A stretch of 64,000 nt of DNA, from contig NZ_CP156626.1 of the NCBI RefSeq assembly GCF_039852015.1, positions 1-64,000 of the forward strand, read 5' to 3'. Position 1 is the first letter of the stretch. Each line of letters begins with the position of its first letter. Of this stretch, positions 31,294-40,583 are shown piece by piece. A program made the translations under genes and the position numbers. Origin of the DNA: Robbsia sp. KACC 23696. Lineage in GTDB: Bacteria; Pseudomonadota; Gammaproteobacteria; Burkholderiales; Burkholderiaceae. Under the pieces are notes generated by a model, which saw only the letters and a program-made list of their open reading frames with translations, had not been told where the DNA came from and ran no database searches.

Positions 31294-31926
31294 TCAACGA
31301 TCAATGAATTGGATGGACTCAATCAATTGCTTCATCTCACTTGTTGAGTCGACCTTTGGGTTTCTCAGCCACTGAACACTGCCGCGGCCACACAGCGCGA
31401 CCGAGTTATGAATCATGCAAAAATTAATATGCCGTGACCGTTGATCTTCGTCTCCGACCGCGTCGTTATACAGCAGTGCTTTACCCCAAGCATTTCTCCC
31501 GTGAATTTCGAAGGTTTGAACTCTGGCGGTTCTGTCAAACTGCACAACCCAGTTCCCGTCCCCGTCCTTAGCTTCCCATTGCCCGTCTCGATATACGGCG
31601 GCCAGGAGATTGGCGATCGCATCCGGCTCTTTCGCATCCTCGCAGGTCAGCGAAATCGGCAAGCCAACACGAGACAATGCCGTTTTCCCTCCGTAATCAA
31701 ATAAAATTGCCCCAATCTGAGGGTTTTTCCCCTCCTCAGGATTGGCATATCGGACTCCCTGCATTGACGCGAATCGAAAGTTGCAACTTCCTATTTTTGC
31801 ATATATTTCGTTATCCGAACCGATAGGAAGAGCCTCGGCGGCGAATGAATTACCTGACGCAAAGCCAGCCGCCGTGAGCAAGTGCAATGCACCTAAGAAA
31901 CGTGTAGCGTATCGTTTAAAGTTCAT
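31294..31926 (-). CDS. Exported protein of unknown function, paralogue of 29202-29828
   Basis: This is a second member of the four-Cys family described at 29202. Its signal peptide runs MNFKRYATRFLGALHLLTAAGFASGNSFA; the start is taken at ATG 31926, though the frame is open a further 29 codons. The mature part has IGSCNFRF, AILFDYGGKTALSRVG, ISLTCED, FEIHGRNAWGKALLYND, HINFCMIHNSVALCG and LIESIQFID. The pair look like an old tandem duplication. An IS3-family element ends about 100 bases upstream, cutting it off from the effector/immunity genes. The function is unknown; an immunity-type role is inference. Confidence 0.75.
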   Translation of the reverse strand: MNFKRYATRFLGALHLLTAAGFASGNSFAAEALPIGSDNEIYAKIGSCNFRFASMQGVRYANPEEGKNPQIGAILFDYGGKTALSRVGLPISLTCEDAKEPDAIANLLAAVYRDGQWEAKDGDGNWVVQFDRTARVQTFEIHGRNAWGKALLYNDAVGDEDQRSRHINFCMIHNSVALCGRGSVQWLRNPKVDSTSEMKQLIESIQFIDR

Positions 31927-32063
31927 GAAATAGGCTAGCTGTGGTCTCCCGGACTTTATCGGTTCTCGTTTCCGGATCTTCCTTTGCGCTGGTCCGCGGG
32001 TTACGTCTGTCAATTACGAACGGGGGTAGTCCCCCCATTTTTAATGGCTGTCGTGGGTAGCGG

Positions 32064-32891
32064 CTAGGCTGCAATGGCCAACTTCTGTTTTGGCGGAATA
32101 CCGCCGATAGCTGTGTTCGGACGTTCGGGATTGTATGACCATAGCCACTTGGTCGCATAGTCTTGCAACTCGGCGACTGTGTCGAAGTGGTAATGGGCAA
32201 GCCAATCGTATCTCACGGTTTTGTTATAGCGTTCGATGTAGGCGTTTTGTTGTGGCTTACCCGGTTGGATAAATTGCAGCACGATGCCACGCTTTTCAGC
32301 CCAGTCTTTCAGTGCCTCGCTGACATATTCCGGGCCGTTATCGCACCGAATTTTTTGCGGTGCCCCACGCCACTCGATGACTTGATTCAACGAACGAATC
32401 ACGCGCAGTGCTGGCAACGAGAAGTCCACATCAATGCACAATCCTTCGCGATTGAAGTCATCAATCACATTGAACAAGCGGATGCTACGGCCATCGGCCA
32501 GTTGGTCGTGCATGAAGTCCATCGACCAACATTCGTTCAATGCCGTCGGCACCGCCAAGGGCTCAGGCTGTTCACGCACGAGGCGCTTGCGCGGTTTGAT
32601 ACGTAAATTCAGTTCCAACTGCCGGTATATCCGATAAACCCTTTTGTGATTCCAGCCGAACCCTTTGACGTTACGCAGGTACAAAAAACATAAGCCGAAG
32701 CCCCAATTGCGCTGATTGTGCGTCAGCTTCATCAGCCAATCAGCGATGACATCGTTTTCGGCGCATTGCTTGGATTCATAGCGGTAGCAGGTCTCGCTGA
32801 TGCCGAACGCCATGCACGCCTGGCGAATATTCATCCCGCGTTCCCGTACAGCTCGTTGGGCCATCTCGCGTCGACGAGATGGCTTCACCAC
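32064..32891 (-). CDS. IS407-like transposase OrfB
   Basis: This is the DDE integrase-domain subunit (275 aa). Motifs are [20 protein letters not shown] (first Asp), [12 protein letters not shown] (second Asp) and [20 protein letters not shown] (Glu), with the end [11 protein letters not shown]. It starts with GTG at 32891, overlapping orfA by 7 nt in the -1 frame. A slippery heptamer A AAA AAG precedes the orfA stop, so an OrfAB fusion can be made. The frame is intact and the element may be active. Confidence 0.9.
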   Translation of the reverse strand: MVKPSRRREMAQRAVRERGMNIRQACMAFGISETCYRYESKQCAENDVIADWLMKLTHNQRNWGFGLCFLYLRNVKGFGWNHKRVYRIYRQLELNLRIKPRKRLVREQPEPLAVPTALNECWSMDFMHDQLADGRSIRLFNVIDDFNREGLCIDVDFSLPALRVIRSLNQVIEWRGAPQKIRCDNGPEYVSEALKDWAEKRGIVLQFIQPGKPQQNAYIERYNKTVRYDWLAHYHFDTVAELQDYATKWLWSYNPERPNTAIGGIPPKQKLAIAA

Positions 32892-33151
32892 TTTTTTTCA
32901 AGCGCCTCGCGCACGACCTCCGCTTTCAGACGCTCTTCGGCATACATCTTCTTTAGTCGAGCGTTCTCGGCCTCTAACTCTTTCATTCGCGTCATTAGCG
33001 CCGCGTCCATGCCGCCGTACTTCGAGCGCCATTTGTAGAAGCTCGCGCTGCTCATTCCGTGCTCACGGCAAAGCTCCGGCACAGGCGTTCCGGCCTCTGC
33101 CTGCTTCAATATCGCGATGATTTGGCTTTTCGTAAATCGGGACGTCTTCAT
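32885..33151 (-). CDS. IS407-like transposase OrfA
   Basis: This 88-aa helix-turn-helix protein reads [21 protein letters not shown], then [25 protein letters not shown] and a leucine-zipper tail. The gene ends GAA AAA AAG TGG TGA, which includes the A6G slippery site used by IS3 elements for -1 frameshifting into orfB. The first part is also present in the deleted remnant at 17082-17318. Confidence 0.9.
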   Translation of the reverse strand: MKTSRFTKSQIIAILKQAEAGTPVPELCREHGMSSASFYKWRSKYGGMDAALMTRMKELEAENARLKKMYAEERLKAEVVREALEKKW

Positions 33152-33235
33152 GCAAAATTTCCTATCGATGCTGCTGCGAGAAAATTCTACGCTGAACGAC
33201 CGCTATTCTGTGGGGAGACTACCTGTGGGAGGACT

Positions 33236-33270
33236 TCCCCGCCTCGAACACAAAATATCTGACAGTCCCA
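33236..33270 (+). mobile_element. Isolated end of an IS256-family element
   Basis: The stretch CGCCTCGAACACAAAATATC followed by TGACAGTCCC matches the right end of the IS256 remains at 10610-10644 with one mismatch. Nothing else of that element is present. It lies about 13 bases outside the IS407-like element, suggesting that an IS256 copy was removed or replaced here. Confidence 0.65.
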
Positions 33271-33467
33271 TTGAAAATCTATTGATGAGCGCGTTTCGAC
33301 ATCGCAGTCATCCGCTGCCGTCCCGCCGACCTGGGGGCTGCGAACCATCCTGTGCAATAGTTGGCCGAGACAAGTTCTGGCGTAATGTGGATTGGCCAGA
33401 TCTTGTCAGCCATTTATCGAAGAGGTTGCTGAAGCGCGCGGCGCCTATCGGTTCGATTCAATCTGCG

Positions 33468-34184
33468 TCACTTTTCCTGAACGTCACTTGATTTCATCCA
33501 ACGTTTCAAAACGCCTTTTCGCGCATTGAGATACTCCGCATATAACCAGCCAGGTTGCCCTGACTGACGCAACACGGCCACCGGATCGTAACGCACAAGA
33601 TACGCAGCCGACTTCGCTCTCTCGGAGGCGGATGTATAAAGAGGAGCCTTCGCCACCGCTACGTAACCAAATCCACGCCAGTCAGGCTGCACTTTGCTCA
33701 ACGTCAAAGTCTCGCCATCGCTAACCGTTGCGACCTCGCAATTCGGAAGGTCGCCATTGACGGTAACCTCCCATCCTCGGTCGTTCTTGGTCAGCGTCAG
33801 CGTTCCACCAGACTCTGACTTTCCACTTTCTTTCTCAGGATAGGAAGACTGCAGCACGATATGAGTGCCATCACTTACCGAACCGTGCAATAGAAATCGA
33901 CAGGTCGGGTCGAGGTCAGGAACGTTACGAGCGGGTTGCGTGTAGGGGTTATCAAAATATCCGCTGACCTCGCCTTGATCCACGGCCAGATATACCTTGC
34001 GAGAGTCCAATTGACTATTCGGGTCGGTCCGAAGCGTATAAACACCTGACTGCAAAGTTCCGCTATCGTCGGCCTGGGCGGGCTTTACAATGGCGCCTCC
34101 CAGCGCCGCAAGCGACAAAACAGTCACCGCGAGCCGCCGCACTGAATAGGATAGTTCGCGGGTATCCTTGAGCATGCCGTGCAT
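33468..34184 (-). CDS. Putative periplasmic immunity protein for the LysM-muramidase effector
   Basis: This is a 238-aa exported protein with signal peptide RRLAVTVLSLAALGGAIVKPAQA. A central beta-rich domain (SGVYTLRTDPNSQLDSRKVYL, GTLTLTKNDRGWEVTVNGD) is followed by an SH3-like C-terminal segment (APLYTSASERAKSAAYLVR, SGQPGWLYAEYLN). AAAAGGA overlapping the effector stop codon sits about 9 bases before ATG 34184, so translation is coupled to the upstream peptidoglycan-hydrolase gene. Position, export and co-translation support an immunity role, but no family was recognised. Confidence 0.65.
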   Translation of the reverse strand: MHGMLKDTRELSYSVRRLAVTVLSLAALGGAIVKPAQADDSGTLQSGVYTLRTDPNSQLDSRKVYLAVDQGEVSGYFDNPYTQPARNVPDLDPTCRFLLHGSVSDGTHIVLQSSYPEKESGKSESGGTLTLTKNDRGWEVTVNGDLPNCEVATVSDGETLTLSKVQPDWRGFGYVAVAKAPLYTSASERAKSAAYLVRYDPVAVLRQSGQPGWLYAEYLNARKGVLKRWMKSSDVQEK

Positions 34185-34188
34185 AAGT

Positions 34189-35595
34189 TCATCCTTTTTT
34201 AACAGCGGCGTCTTTCGCCACTAAAGCGTCATAGTGTTTTTTCATCGTCCCGTCATAGTCATTTTGTTTATAACCTGGTCCGTTGTAGTTCAAGGCGAAT
34301 TCCGTGAAATCTTTGTTTCGAACTGCATCCATCAGTTTTTTGTTCGATTTGATGAAAGCAATGAACGCTTTCAAATGTGGCCGCTCAGACTTCGACAACT
34401 CCCTGACCATGGCTTCCACGGACGCGTACCCAACCGCGGCAAAATTTGCTCCCATAATTTGGAACGCGCCCCACGAGCACGACTTTAACGCTGCCGATGC
34501 ATCGAGCTTATAAGCTTTCTTCAGCCGTTTATAGCTCAATGTACTGTACGTATCACGGTCTTTTGTTATGTCGCCGTCTTTCAAAAGCTTTGCGCCTGTC
34601 TCAGCCTCATCTGCGTGTTCCTTGTCCTTCTTTTTATTGAATCGAACCCACATATCTACGTCAGTTGGAGTTCCATCGGTCTTGACCATATGCACCGTTT
34701 TTTTGATGTATTTGGTCCCCATCGCGTAATATCCGTACGGATAAGAAAGATCAGGATTTGTGTCCCAGTATTTATGGCCGTTATACTTATAGAAGTAGTG
34801 ACGTTCGTATAAAATGGTCGGTACCATTCGACCATCCACCTTTTTGAAACTACCCGCACCTGCTTCGGTCTCGTGGACAGCCTTAATGACGTTCACTTCA
34901 CAGCCCAAGGCTTTGGCTGCATCAATGAAGTCCTGCTCCGTGATCGTCTCACCGGAATACGTGTCGAGAAAGTCGTCGAACGATGCATCATCACTCGTCA
35001 CCTTGGTTACTGGCGCACCCTGTGCATCTTTTGTTTGCTCCGTCTTAACTCCCTTTCCCGGCGCAAAAGTCGACAGCGTCTGCGCGCCCTGTGCAGGAGC
35101 TTTCGGCTGCCGTTTCTTGTCTGAGCTTTCACCCGGCGACTTGCTCTCAGGGGGATGAAGCAACGTTTGCATCGATATCTTCAAACGCGGGCTGACCAGT
35201 GTGACCAATTTGTCGACGGCGTCACTTTCCGTCTGATAGATCTTCTTCCAGGTACCATCCAGCTTCTGAACGACCAACTCGACCAGGTCACCGACTGCGA
35301 AAGGGGTCACCTCTTGCGTCTCGCCGGTGGCACCGGTCGTTCCCGATACAGTTTTCCCACCGCTTACGATCTTGTAGTTGACGTTGCGCAGAGGGTTATG
35401 ATCGGCGTCCAGTACATGCGCCTTTACTTTGCCCACTTTGCGAGGGATTTTGAGAACCTGGCCGATACGCAGGGAACGAGGATCCCGAATATTATTAATG
35501 TTAGCGATAGTCTGCCAGGCAACGCCCTCTTTATGCGCTATACCCGACAGAGTATCGCCAGACTCGATCGTATAAAGCGTGCTTTCATTTGCCAT
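34189..35595 (-). CDS. LysM plus N-acetylmuramidase protein, probable T6SS effector
   Basis: The 468-aa protein has an N-terminal LysM domain (residues about 7-50, YTIESGDTLSGIAHKEGVAW then LRIGQVLKIP) that binds peptidoglycan. A beta domain (about 55-135) and a disordered linker follow. The C-terminal N-acetylmuramidase-type domain (about 220-455) has the probable catalytic Glu in AVHETEAGAGSF near residue 240, then PTILYERHYFYK, CSWGAFQIMGANF and FALNYNGPGY. No signal peptide is present, as expected for T6SS cargo. Its ATG shares one base with the vgrG stop (TGATG), so it is translated together with its presumed VgrG carrier. Target: cell-wall glycan strands of rival bacteria (inference). 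Confidence 0.85.
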   Translation of the reverse strand: MANESTLYTIESGDTLSGIAHKEGVAWQTIANINNIRDPRSLRIGQVLKIPRKVGKVKAHVLDADHNPLRNVNYKIVSGGKTVSGTTGATGETQEVTPFAVGDLVELVVQKLDGTWKKIYQTESDAVDKLVTLVSPRLKISMQTLLHPPESKSPGESSDKKRQPKAPAQGAQTLSTFAPGKGVKTEQTKDAQGAPVTKVTSDDASFDDFLDTYSGETITEQDFIDAAKALGCEVNVIKAVHETEAGAGSFKKVDGRMVPTILYERHYFYKYNGHKYWDTNPDLSYPYGYYAMGTKYIKKTVHMVKTDGTPTDVDMWVRFNKKKDKEHADEAETGAKLLKDGDITKDRDTYSTLSYKRLKKAYKLDASAALKSCSWGAFQIMGANFAAVGYASVEAMVRELSKSERPHLKAFIAFIKSNKKLMDAVRNKDFTEFALNYNGPGYKQNDYDGTMKKHYDALVAKDAAVKKG

Positions 35596-38414
35596 CAAAC
35601 GCTTTCCTCGCTAGGGTCAATCGCATCGAGTTGAATTTCCTCCGAAACCAACCACTCGTCACCTTCGACCCAGGCGTGGACCGGCTGTTCCGATGCGGTA
35701 AAAAATCGGGACCCGACACCGTATTGATCTGTTTCTCCACATGCGAGAGTTGTGCCAGTATCATCGACGATGTAATACGAAGCGTGAGCCCACTCATGCA
35801 CGGACCGGTCGTCGATGGCATCGAGTCCCGATAAATCGAGCAGATTGCTGTAACGCTGCTGATCTTTGGTCAGCGGCAAGGCTGTAAACGGATAGTGCAT
35901 GTTCGTCGGACCACTGAAATCATGAGCGCTAGCCTTCACATCCACCTGTCCTGGCGTATGAATCTCGATATTGCCGTTGGCGATTCGGATATACGCGCCG
36001 CCGCTGGTCAGAAGTATGTCTTTCTTTGCCCCTATCTCGACAACGTCCGTCGCAGATATAACCATCACAGCCTTCCGCGCGATCATATCAATACTGTTCG
36101 ATTGAGCTTGAATCTCAACCCTACCCTTCGCAGCAAAAGCTTTAATCCCCGAATTTTGCGCAAATAGGCTAATTGTTTCTTTCACGCTAGCCAGTAGTGA
36201 CTTCCCAATGGCGAGAGTCGTGTTCCCACCGCTCACGCCGTTCACCTGCTTGTCTGCGACAAGATGCACGGACTCTTGTGTAGACAGCCCAATCCCACCG
36301 GGACTCGCCATCAGCACTACCGGTTCGTTGAATTGGTTTGCGCTTCCTGTACCGCCGCCCGCGGTATTTCCTCCCGACGCCGAAGCCCCTTCCACACTTC
36401 GCTGTGTCGCAGCGGCAAACCGCTTCAGCGCCTCCTGCCCAGCATCCAGTCCTTCAGCTTGTGCAGTCGTCGCCAGCTTCGACATGCCGTTCATCACACT
36501 CTCAGACAACGCCAACTGCTTACGCGCCTCACTCGCATCCATCGGCTGCGCTGTCGTCGGATACGTGCTCACATACAAGCCTTGGGTAGCGCGCAATGCG
36601 CCGTACGCATTCGACACCAGATCAAAACCTGTCCCCTGATACGCGCCACGCGAATTGTTCACGTGATCGATCAAATAGCCTAGGTGGAGACCCGTATTCG
36701 CCGTACTGCTATAAAGCTGCGCCCGATTCTGCCCAGTCGCATCGTCCATCACGAGCTGGTTATATCCACTGCCGCCATACTCTTTCGACTTGAAGCCCGA
36801 GAGGATTCCGTTCGAATGCCAATTCGGCGTAGTACCGCCGTTATACAAACGCCCTGTCACGAGCGGTCGATCGCAATCACCATCGAGCCAGGAGACAATC
36901 ACTTCCTCGCCAATACGCGGCGTATGAACGCCACCGTACTTCCCTCCGCTGTCCGACTGCGCCACACGCATCCAACATGAGGCGTTCTCGTCACCAGGGT
37001 TCAGCCGATCCCAATGCATGCGCACCTTGATCCGGTTCAAGCTGTCCGTGTAGACCTCTTGCCCCGACGGCCCGACCACAGTCGCCGTCTGCATTTGCAT
37101 CTTCGGCTTCTGATGATCGAATGGGCTGCGAAATGGCACCGTGCGCCGCTGCGCTTCGATCTCCACGAGATAGAATCCGTCGCCGCTGCTAGTCGGGCTG
37201 CTGCTCGTGCCCGATCCTGTCACGCGCGACAGTAACCCCGACGCAGCCGACCCGAGCGTATGCACCTCGCCGCTCTGCGCTTCCTGCGCGGCGCGAATCG
37301 CGCTGACCTCTTGCTTCAAACTGAATGGGAAATCGGTCGCATCGACCGATACGGCAATATTGTTTTCAATGACCCAGCGGGCGTCGAGCACGGCAAACTG
37401 GCGTTCCTGCGCGCCGCCGTTCATATGCACATCGTGGTCCTGGAGCGTGAACCATTGCCCGGCATCCACCCCACGCACGCCACCGCTGCCAAAGAACCGC
37501 TTCGCTCGCGATTCCCATTCCTCCATCCTAATCTTCGACAGCGAATTGCCTCGATCCTGAACGTTGTACGTGTACGGCCCCGTGTACTCGTACACCTCGG
37601 TCTGCGATGGTAAGTTGCCCTGGTTCGGCATCGTCGGCGTATCCGTGCCTTTTGCAAAGCCGGTAGAGGGACTCTTGTAGTCGTAGGTACGCGTCGTCAG
37701 TTGCGCGCTTTGCAACGTCCGCTCACCTGACCACTGCGTGAGTGCATTCGCCTCGCTGCCCGCGCCGGCGCGATAGAAGTCGATGGAGTCAGACGAGATC
37801 TGCGGGAAAGCATAGAGGTTGTCGGTAACGATCAGGGTGTGCGACTTCCCGTCGGCGGCCTGTGTGAAATATCCGAACAGCCCCTCCTGCTCCATCAGCC
37901 GATGGACAAAGGTCCAGTCGTCCTCGTATTGCACGCAGAACGACCGCGATGGCAACGTGTTACTCAGGGAGAACTGGAATGCGCCACGACCCTGCGGATG
38001 TTCATTGAAGACGTCGGTAATGATCTGGTCCGTCGTGCGGTTTTGCCAGATCCTCGCATCTTTCCGAAACTTCAGAAAATTCAACCAGCTGGAGAATGAC
38101 AGCTGGTAAGTGGTTTGCATGCCATCCGAGCCAAGCCGGCGCGCCTGATGCACGTAACCGTTGTGCGGCAGGTAAGTCTGATCAGCTTGCTGGACCCACA
38201 GCGTCACCGGCTGCGCGATCAGCTGCTTGAGCGCGATATCGGACGCGGTCGAAACGGCGTCGATCGTGAACGAAAACTGCCGTCCAACGCGGCTCTCGCC
38301 TATTGCGCGCACCGGTACCAGCGACACGTTCGATAATCCCGTATCGAGCTTCAACAGCCGCTGCGCCTGCAAAGTGCCCGACGTCAGCGCGGAAATTGCG
38401 TCCCCCAGTGCCAT
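35595..38414 (-). CDS. vgrG: Type VI secretion system spike protein VgrG with C-terminal extension
   Basis: VgrG trimers tip the T6SS tube and carry effectors. This 939-aa protein has the gp27-like part (about 20-400, with FCVQYEDDWTFVHRLMEQEG). The gp5-like OB fold and needle base follow (RIKVRMHWDRLNPGDENASC, PRIGEEVIVSWLDGDCDRP). A DUF2345-type beta-prism lies near 690-840 (VEIQAQSNSIDMIARKAVMV). Beyond it, about 90 extra residues (HYPFTALPLTKDQQRYSNLL to the end) probably dock the effector encoded next. No other T6SS structural genes are in the window, so this is an orphan module. Confidence 0.93.
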   Translation of the reverse strand: MALGDAISALTSGTLQAQRLLKLDTGLSNVSLVPVRAIGESRVGRQFSFTIDAVSTASDIALKQLIAQPVTLWVQQADQTYLPHNGYVHQARRLGSDGMQTTYQLSFSSWLNFLKFRKDARIWQNRTTDQIITDVFNEHPQGRGAFQFSLSNTLPSRSFCVQYEDDWTFVHRLMEQEGLFGYFTQAADGKSHTLIVTDNLYAFPQISSDSIDFYRAGAGSEANALTQWSGERTLQSAQLTTRTYDYKSPSTGFAKGTDTPTMPNQGNLPSQTEVYEYTGPYTYNVQDRGNSLSKIRMEEWESRAKRFFGSGGVRGVDAGQWFTLQDHDVHMNGGAQERQFAVLDARWVIENNIAVSVDATDFPFSLKQEVSAIRAAQEAQSGEVHTLGSAASGLLSRVTGSGTSSSPTSSGDGFYLVEIEAQRRTVPFRSPFDHQKPKMQMQTATVVGPSGQEVYTDSLNRIKVRMHWDRLNPGDENASCWMRVAQSDSGGKYGGVHTPRIGEEVIVSWLDGDCDRPLVTGRLYNGGTTPNWHSNGILSGFKSKEYGGSGYNQLVMDDATGQNRAQLYSSTANTGLHLGYLIDHVNNSRGAYQGTGFDLVSNAYGALRATQGLYVSTYPTTAQPMDASEARKQLALSESVMNGMSKLATTAQAEGLDAGQEALKRFAAATQRSVEGASASGGNTAGGGTGSANQFNEPVVLMASPGGIGLSTQESVHLVADKQVNGVSGGNTTLAIGKSLLASVKETISLFAQNSGIKAFAAKGRVEIQAQSNSIDMIARKAVMVISATDVVEIGAKKDILLTSGGAYIRIANGNIEIHTPGQVDVKASAHDFSGPTNMHYPFTALPLTKDQQRYSNLLDLSGLDAIDDRSVHEWAHASYYIVDDTGTTLACGETDQYGVGSRFFTASEQPVHAWVEGDEWLVSEEIQLDAIDPSEESV

Positions 38415-38818
38415 GTCTTAACGTAGTGCAGAAAGCCCAGGCCTGGGCGATGCCGAACATTGTAGAGAAAGGCCAGTATGCGAGCAAGGACGGTCTGTCT
38501 TAATCCGACAGAACCAGATACTTATCGAAAGATGGCTATTCCTTTCAAAAACATTAAATAAGTGCACGATTTTTTATTCGATGTTGATATACCTAACGAT
38601 TCGACGACCTGCCGTACAACTGCGGCGATGCGCCTACAACACCACGCCCGACTCAGTAATCACACGGATGTATAGCTTGGGATACCCTATTCCTCGCCCC
38701 AAACCGGTCAAACCCTTGACTATGGGCTGAAAATTCACGCGGCAGTGCCTCATTTGACGCTCGGCCGTCCGCAACGGGTCGCGCAGACACAATGCACATT
38801 TCAATACTACGACATCCC
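38415..38818. other. Divergent intergenic region upstream of vgrG
   Basis: These 404 bases separate vgrG from a divergently transcribed exported protein. The stretch around 38540-38590 is AT-rich (CATTAAATAAGTGCACG, TTTTTTATTCG) and probably contains the vgrG promoter. I see no gene, repeat or clear regulator site. Confidence 0.4.
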
Positions 38819-39781
38819 ATGAATCGGCTTTTATTGCAATTCATCGCCTCGCTTCTGTCTGCAGCTTTAGTCAGTACGGCGCACGCTGACACTCACTACT
38901 TCCATAAGAAATTCGCAGGTCGAATAGATGGTCGTTTGGCTTTCACGATGGATCTCAAAGAAGTGGATGGGAAGCTGAGCGGTTACTATCGCTACACCGG
39001 GAAACAACGATATCTCTCTTTGCAAGGGAAGATCGACGCGTCCGGTGTCTTTACAATGGAAGAGGTTGGGCCCGAGGGTCAACGCACCGGCACGTTCAAT
39101 GTCACTGTTATTCGAGATCAAATGAACGGCGTCTGGACCTCACCTAATGGCGACCGTCGTCTGCGCGTTGACGCGCATCAGACATCAGAAATTACCATCG
39201 GCTCGAAGCGAGACATTCTCACAAACGCGATTGGGACCTATAAGCTCGCTAAAGTGAGTGGCAGCGGCGGCATCAACACCATGTGGGACACGGTCATAAG
39301 AAATGGCCGATGGAAATCTGACATATCGAACATCGGCTCGGGACGACGTGAGGAATCGGATGTGCCGCTCACGCCCGATGACCGATGGCAGCTTAACAAT
39401 ATGACGGTCACTGTCGACCGATCGCTCACGACTCAACTGAGTCTGGCGGGAAAGGTGCTGCTCACCATACCGTACCGCGATTCAGGGATGCAATATGAAA
39501 TCACACGGCAGCACGACAGCGTGACCGACGCAGACCTTAAAAATCTGCCCTCCTCGTCTATTGTTCAAAATGAAACCCTATACCTACTGGCAAGCGACAA
39601 AGCGGATTCTATACCGACGATTTCGGGGCGCTATTTGCATAACGACGAGTACGACAATGCTGGCATTGTGACGGTGAGCTATTCCATCGTCGATAAGACG
39701 TTCGACATTTACCTTAAGGCAAATACTTGTTGCGGCGGCACGATACTGAGCTTCTCTCAAATGGTCAACGGCGATAGATAG
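38819..39781 (+). CDS. Exported protein of unknown function next to vgrG
   Basis: I do not recognise the family. The signal peptide is MNRLLLQFIASLLSAALVSTAHA; the start ATG 38819 is preferred to ATG 38792, nine codons earlier. The mature protein, about 297 aa, begins with a beta-rich module (FAGRIDGRLAFTMDLKEVDGKLSGYYRY, LQGKIDASGVFTMEE) resembling small sugar- or lipid-binding beta folds. A second half follows, with a CC pair near the end (ANTCCGGTILSF). Its position beside a VgrG module, divergent from it, suggests an immunity or accessory role, but that is a guess. Confidence 0.75.
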   Translation: MNRLLLQFIASLLSAALVSTAHADTHYFHKKFAGRIDGRLAFTMDLKEVDGKLSGYYRYTGKQRYLSLQGKIDASGVFTMEEVGPEGQRTGTFNVTVIRDQMNGVWTSPNGDRRLRVDAHQTSEITIGSKRDILTNAIGTYKLAKVSGSGGINTMWDTVIRNGRWKSDISNIGSGRREESDVPLTPDDRWQLNNMTVTVDRSLTTQLSLAGKVLLTIPYRDSGMQYEITRQHDSVTDADLKNLPSSSIVQNETLYLLASDKADSIPTISGRYLHNDEYDNAGIVTVSYSIVDKTFDIYLKANTCCGGTILSFSQMVNGDR

Positions 39782-39857
39782 TTTGCCTCTGAAACATTCC
39801 GGTTCACGCTCAAGCAGTTGACCGGCAGCCGCCGAGGCTATCGGCGACGCCCCGAAC

Positions 39858-40178
39858 TCAAACCAACACTAACCCCACCACGAAACAAGTCAACCCAAGC
39901 GCCTGACAGATCGACCATCGCCGAAGCTTGTGTCGCTCTCCGGATGAAATCGCGTCAAACGCAAATATCACGGACAGCACATTCATCGCTTCATACGCCA
40001 CCGGTCCGATCAAGAAGGCGACGTGATGCGCCACACTCGGCCTGACACCAGGAAAGTCCGTGGGCGGCATTTTCAAGAAAAGCGCGATCACTGCGCCAAG
40101 GCAGAGCGAAATCATCAAACACAGACTGGGGATAAAGACGCTTTCGGACTTTCTCTCGGGGAAGGTGATTACCGCCAT
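39858..40178 (-). CDS. Small membrane protein, unrecognised
   Basis: This 106-aa protein has hydrophobic segments at about 16-36 (IPSLCLMISLCLGAVIALFL), near 50-72 and 88-106. AAGGAGAG sits 8 bases before ATG 40178, a strong ribosome site that makes it a credible gene. It overlaps the end of another small membrane-protein frame by 10 nt. Family and function are unknown. Confidence 0.6.
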   Translation of the reverse strand: MAVITFPERKSESVFIPSLCLMISLCLGAVIALFLKMPPTDFPGVRPSVAHHVAFLIGPVAYEAMNVLSVIFAFDAISSGERHKLRRWSICQALGLTCFVVGLVLV

Positions 40179-40498
40179 GGATTTCTCTCCTTCCGAACGA
40201 CGTGCACAGACCGCGCACCCACACCCATGGCATCTTCACGCCAGAGGCGAAATGCGACCCGCGTAGCGCACATTGCCGCTAACGCTGTCATCGTCAGAAG
40301 GAATACGGAATCAGCGGCCCCGACTACGTGGCCTGGATAAAACGCGAGGAAAAAAGCAGGAAGTAGAGCGCAGGCAATCGCCCCGAATAGGCCCCCTCCG
40401 CCACCAACCACGCGCGACGTCTGCTGAAGCGGATTGATCAAAGCAATCACGGTATATTGCCCCCACTGACGGTTCGGGCAATTAAGCGGGTTCGCCAA
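40169..40498 (-). CDS. Possible small membrane protein, unrecognised
   Basis: This frame contains a Gly-rich loop followed by two hydrophobic stretches (LFGAIACALLPAFFLAFYPG and SVFLLTMTALAAMCATRVAF) and a basic end. It reads directly into the better supported small gene at 39858-40178, overlapping it by 10 nt. The start is uncertain: a TTG at 40498 and a GTG near 40450 are both without a clear ribosome site. Confidence 0.45.
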   Translation of the reverse strand: MANPLNCPNRQWGQYTVIALINPLQQTSRVVGGGGGLFGAIACALLPAFFLAFYPGHVVGAADSVFLLTMTALAAMCATRVAFRLWREDAMGVGARSVHVVRKERNPWR

Positions 40499-40583
40499 TC
40501 GCCAACACGCAGTTCGTCACCCGTGCCGTGCGATGGTTCCGTACGAAACTTCCAGCACCACCCTAGCTGCACAACGTCGAAGC

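Larger units (their letters stand above)
32025..33223 (-). mobile_element. IS3-family element, IS407-like
   Basis: The element carries intact orfA and orfB on the minus strand. The ends are GGTAGTCCCCCCATTTTTA at 32025 and, inverted, ..TGTGGGGAGACTACC ending at 33223, matching over about the first dozen positions; the exact limits are approximate. It is about 1.2 kb. A deleted copy of the same element lies at 17082-17318. It splits the T6SS effector/immunity module from two exported-protein genes. Confidence 0.82.
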
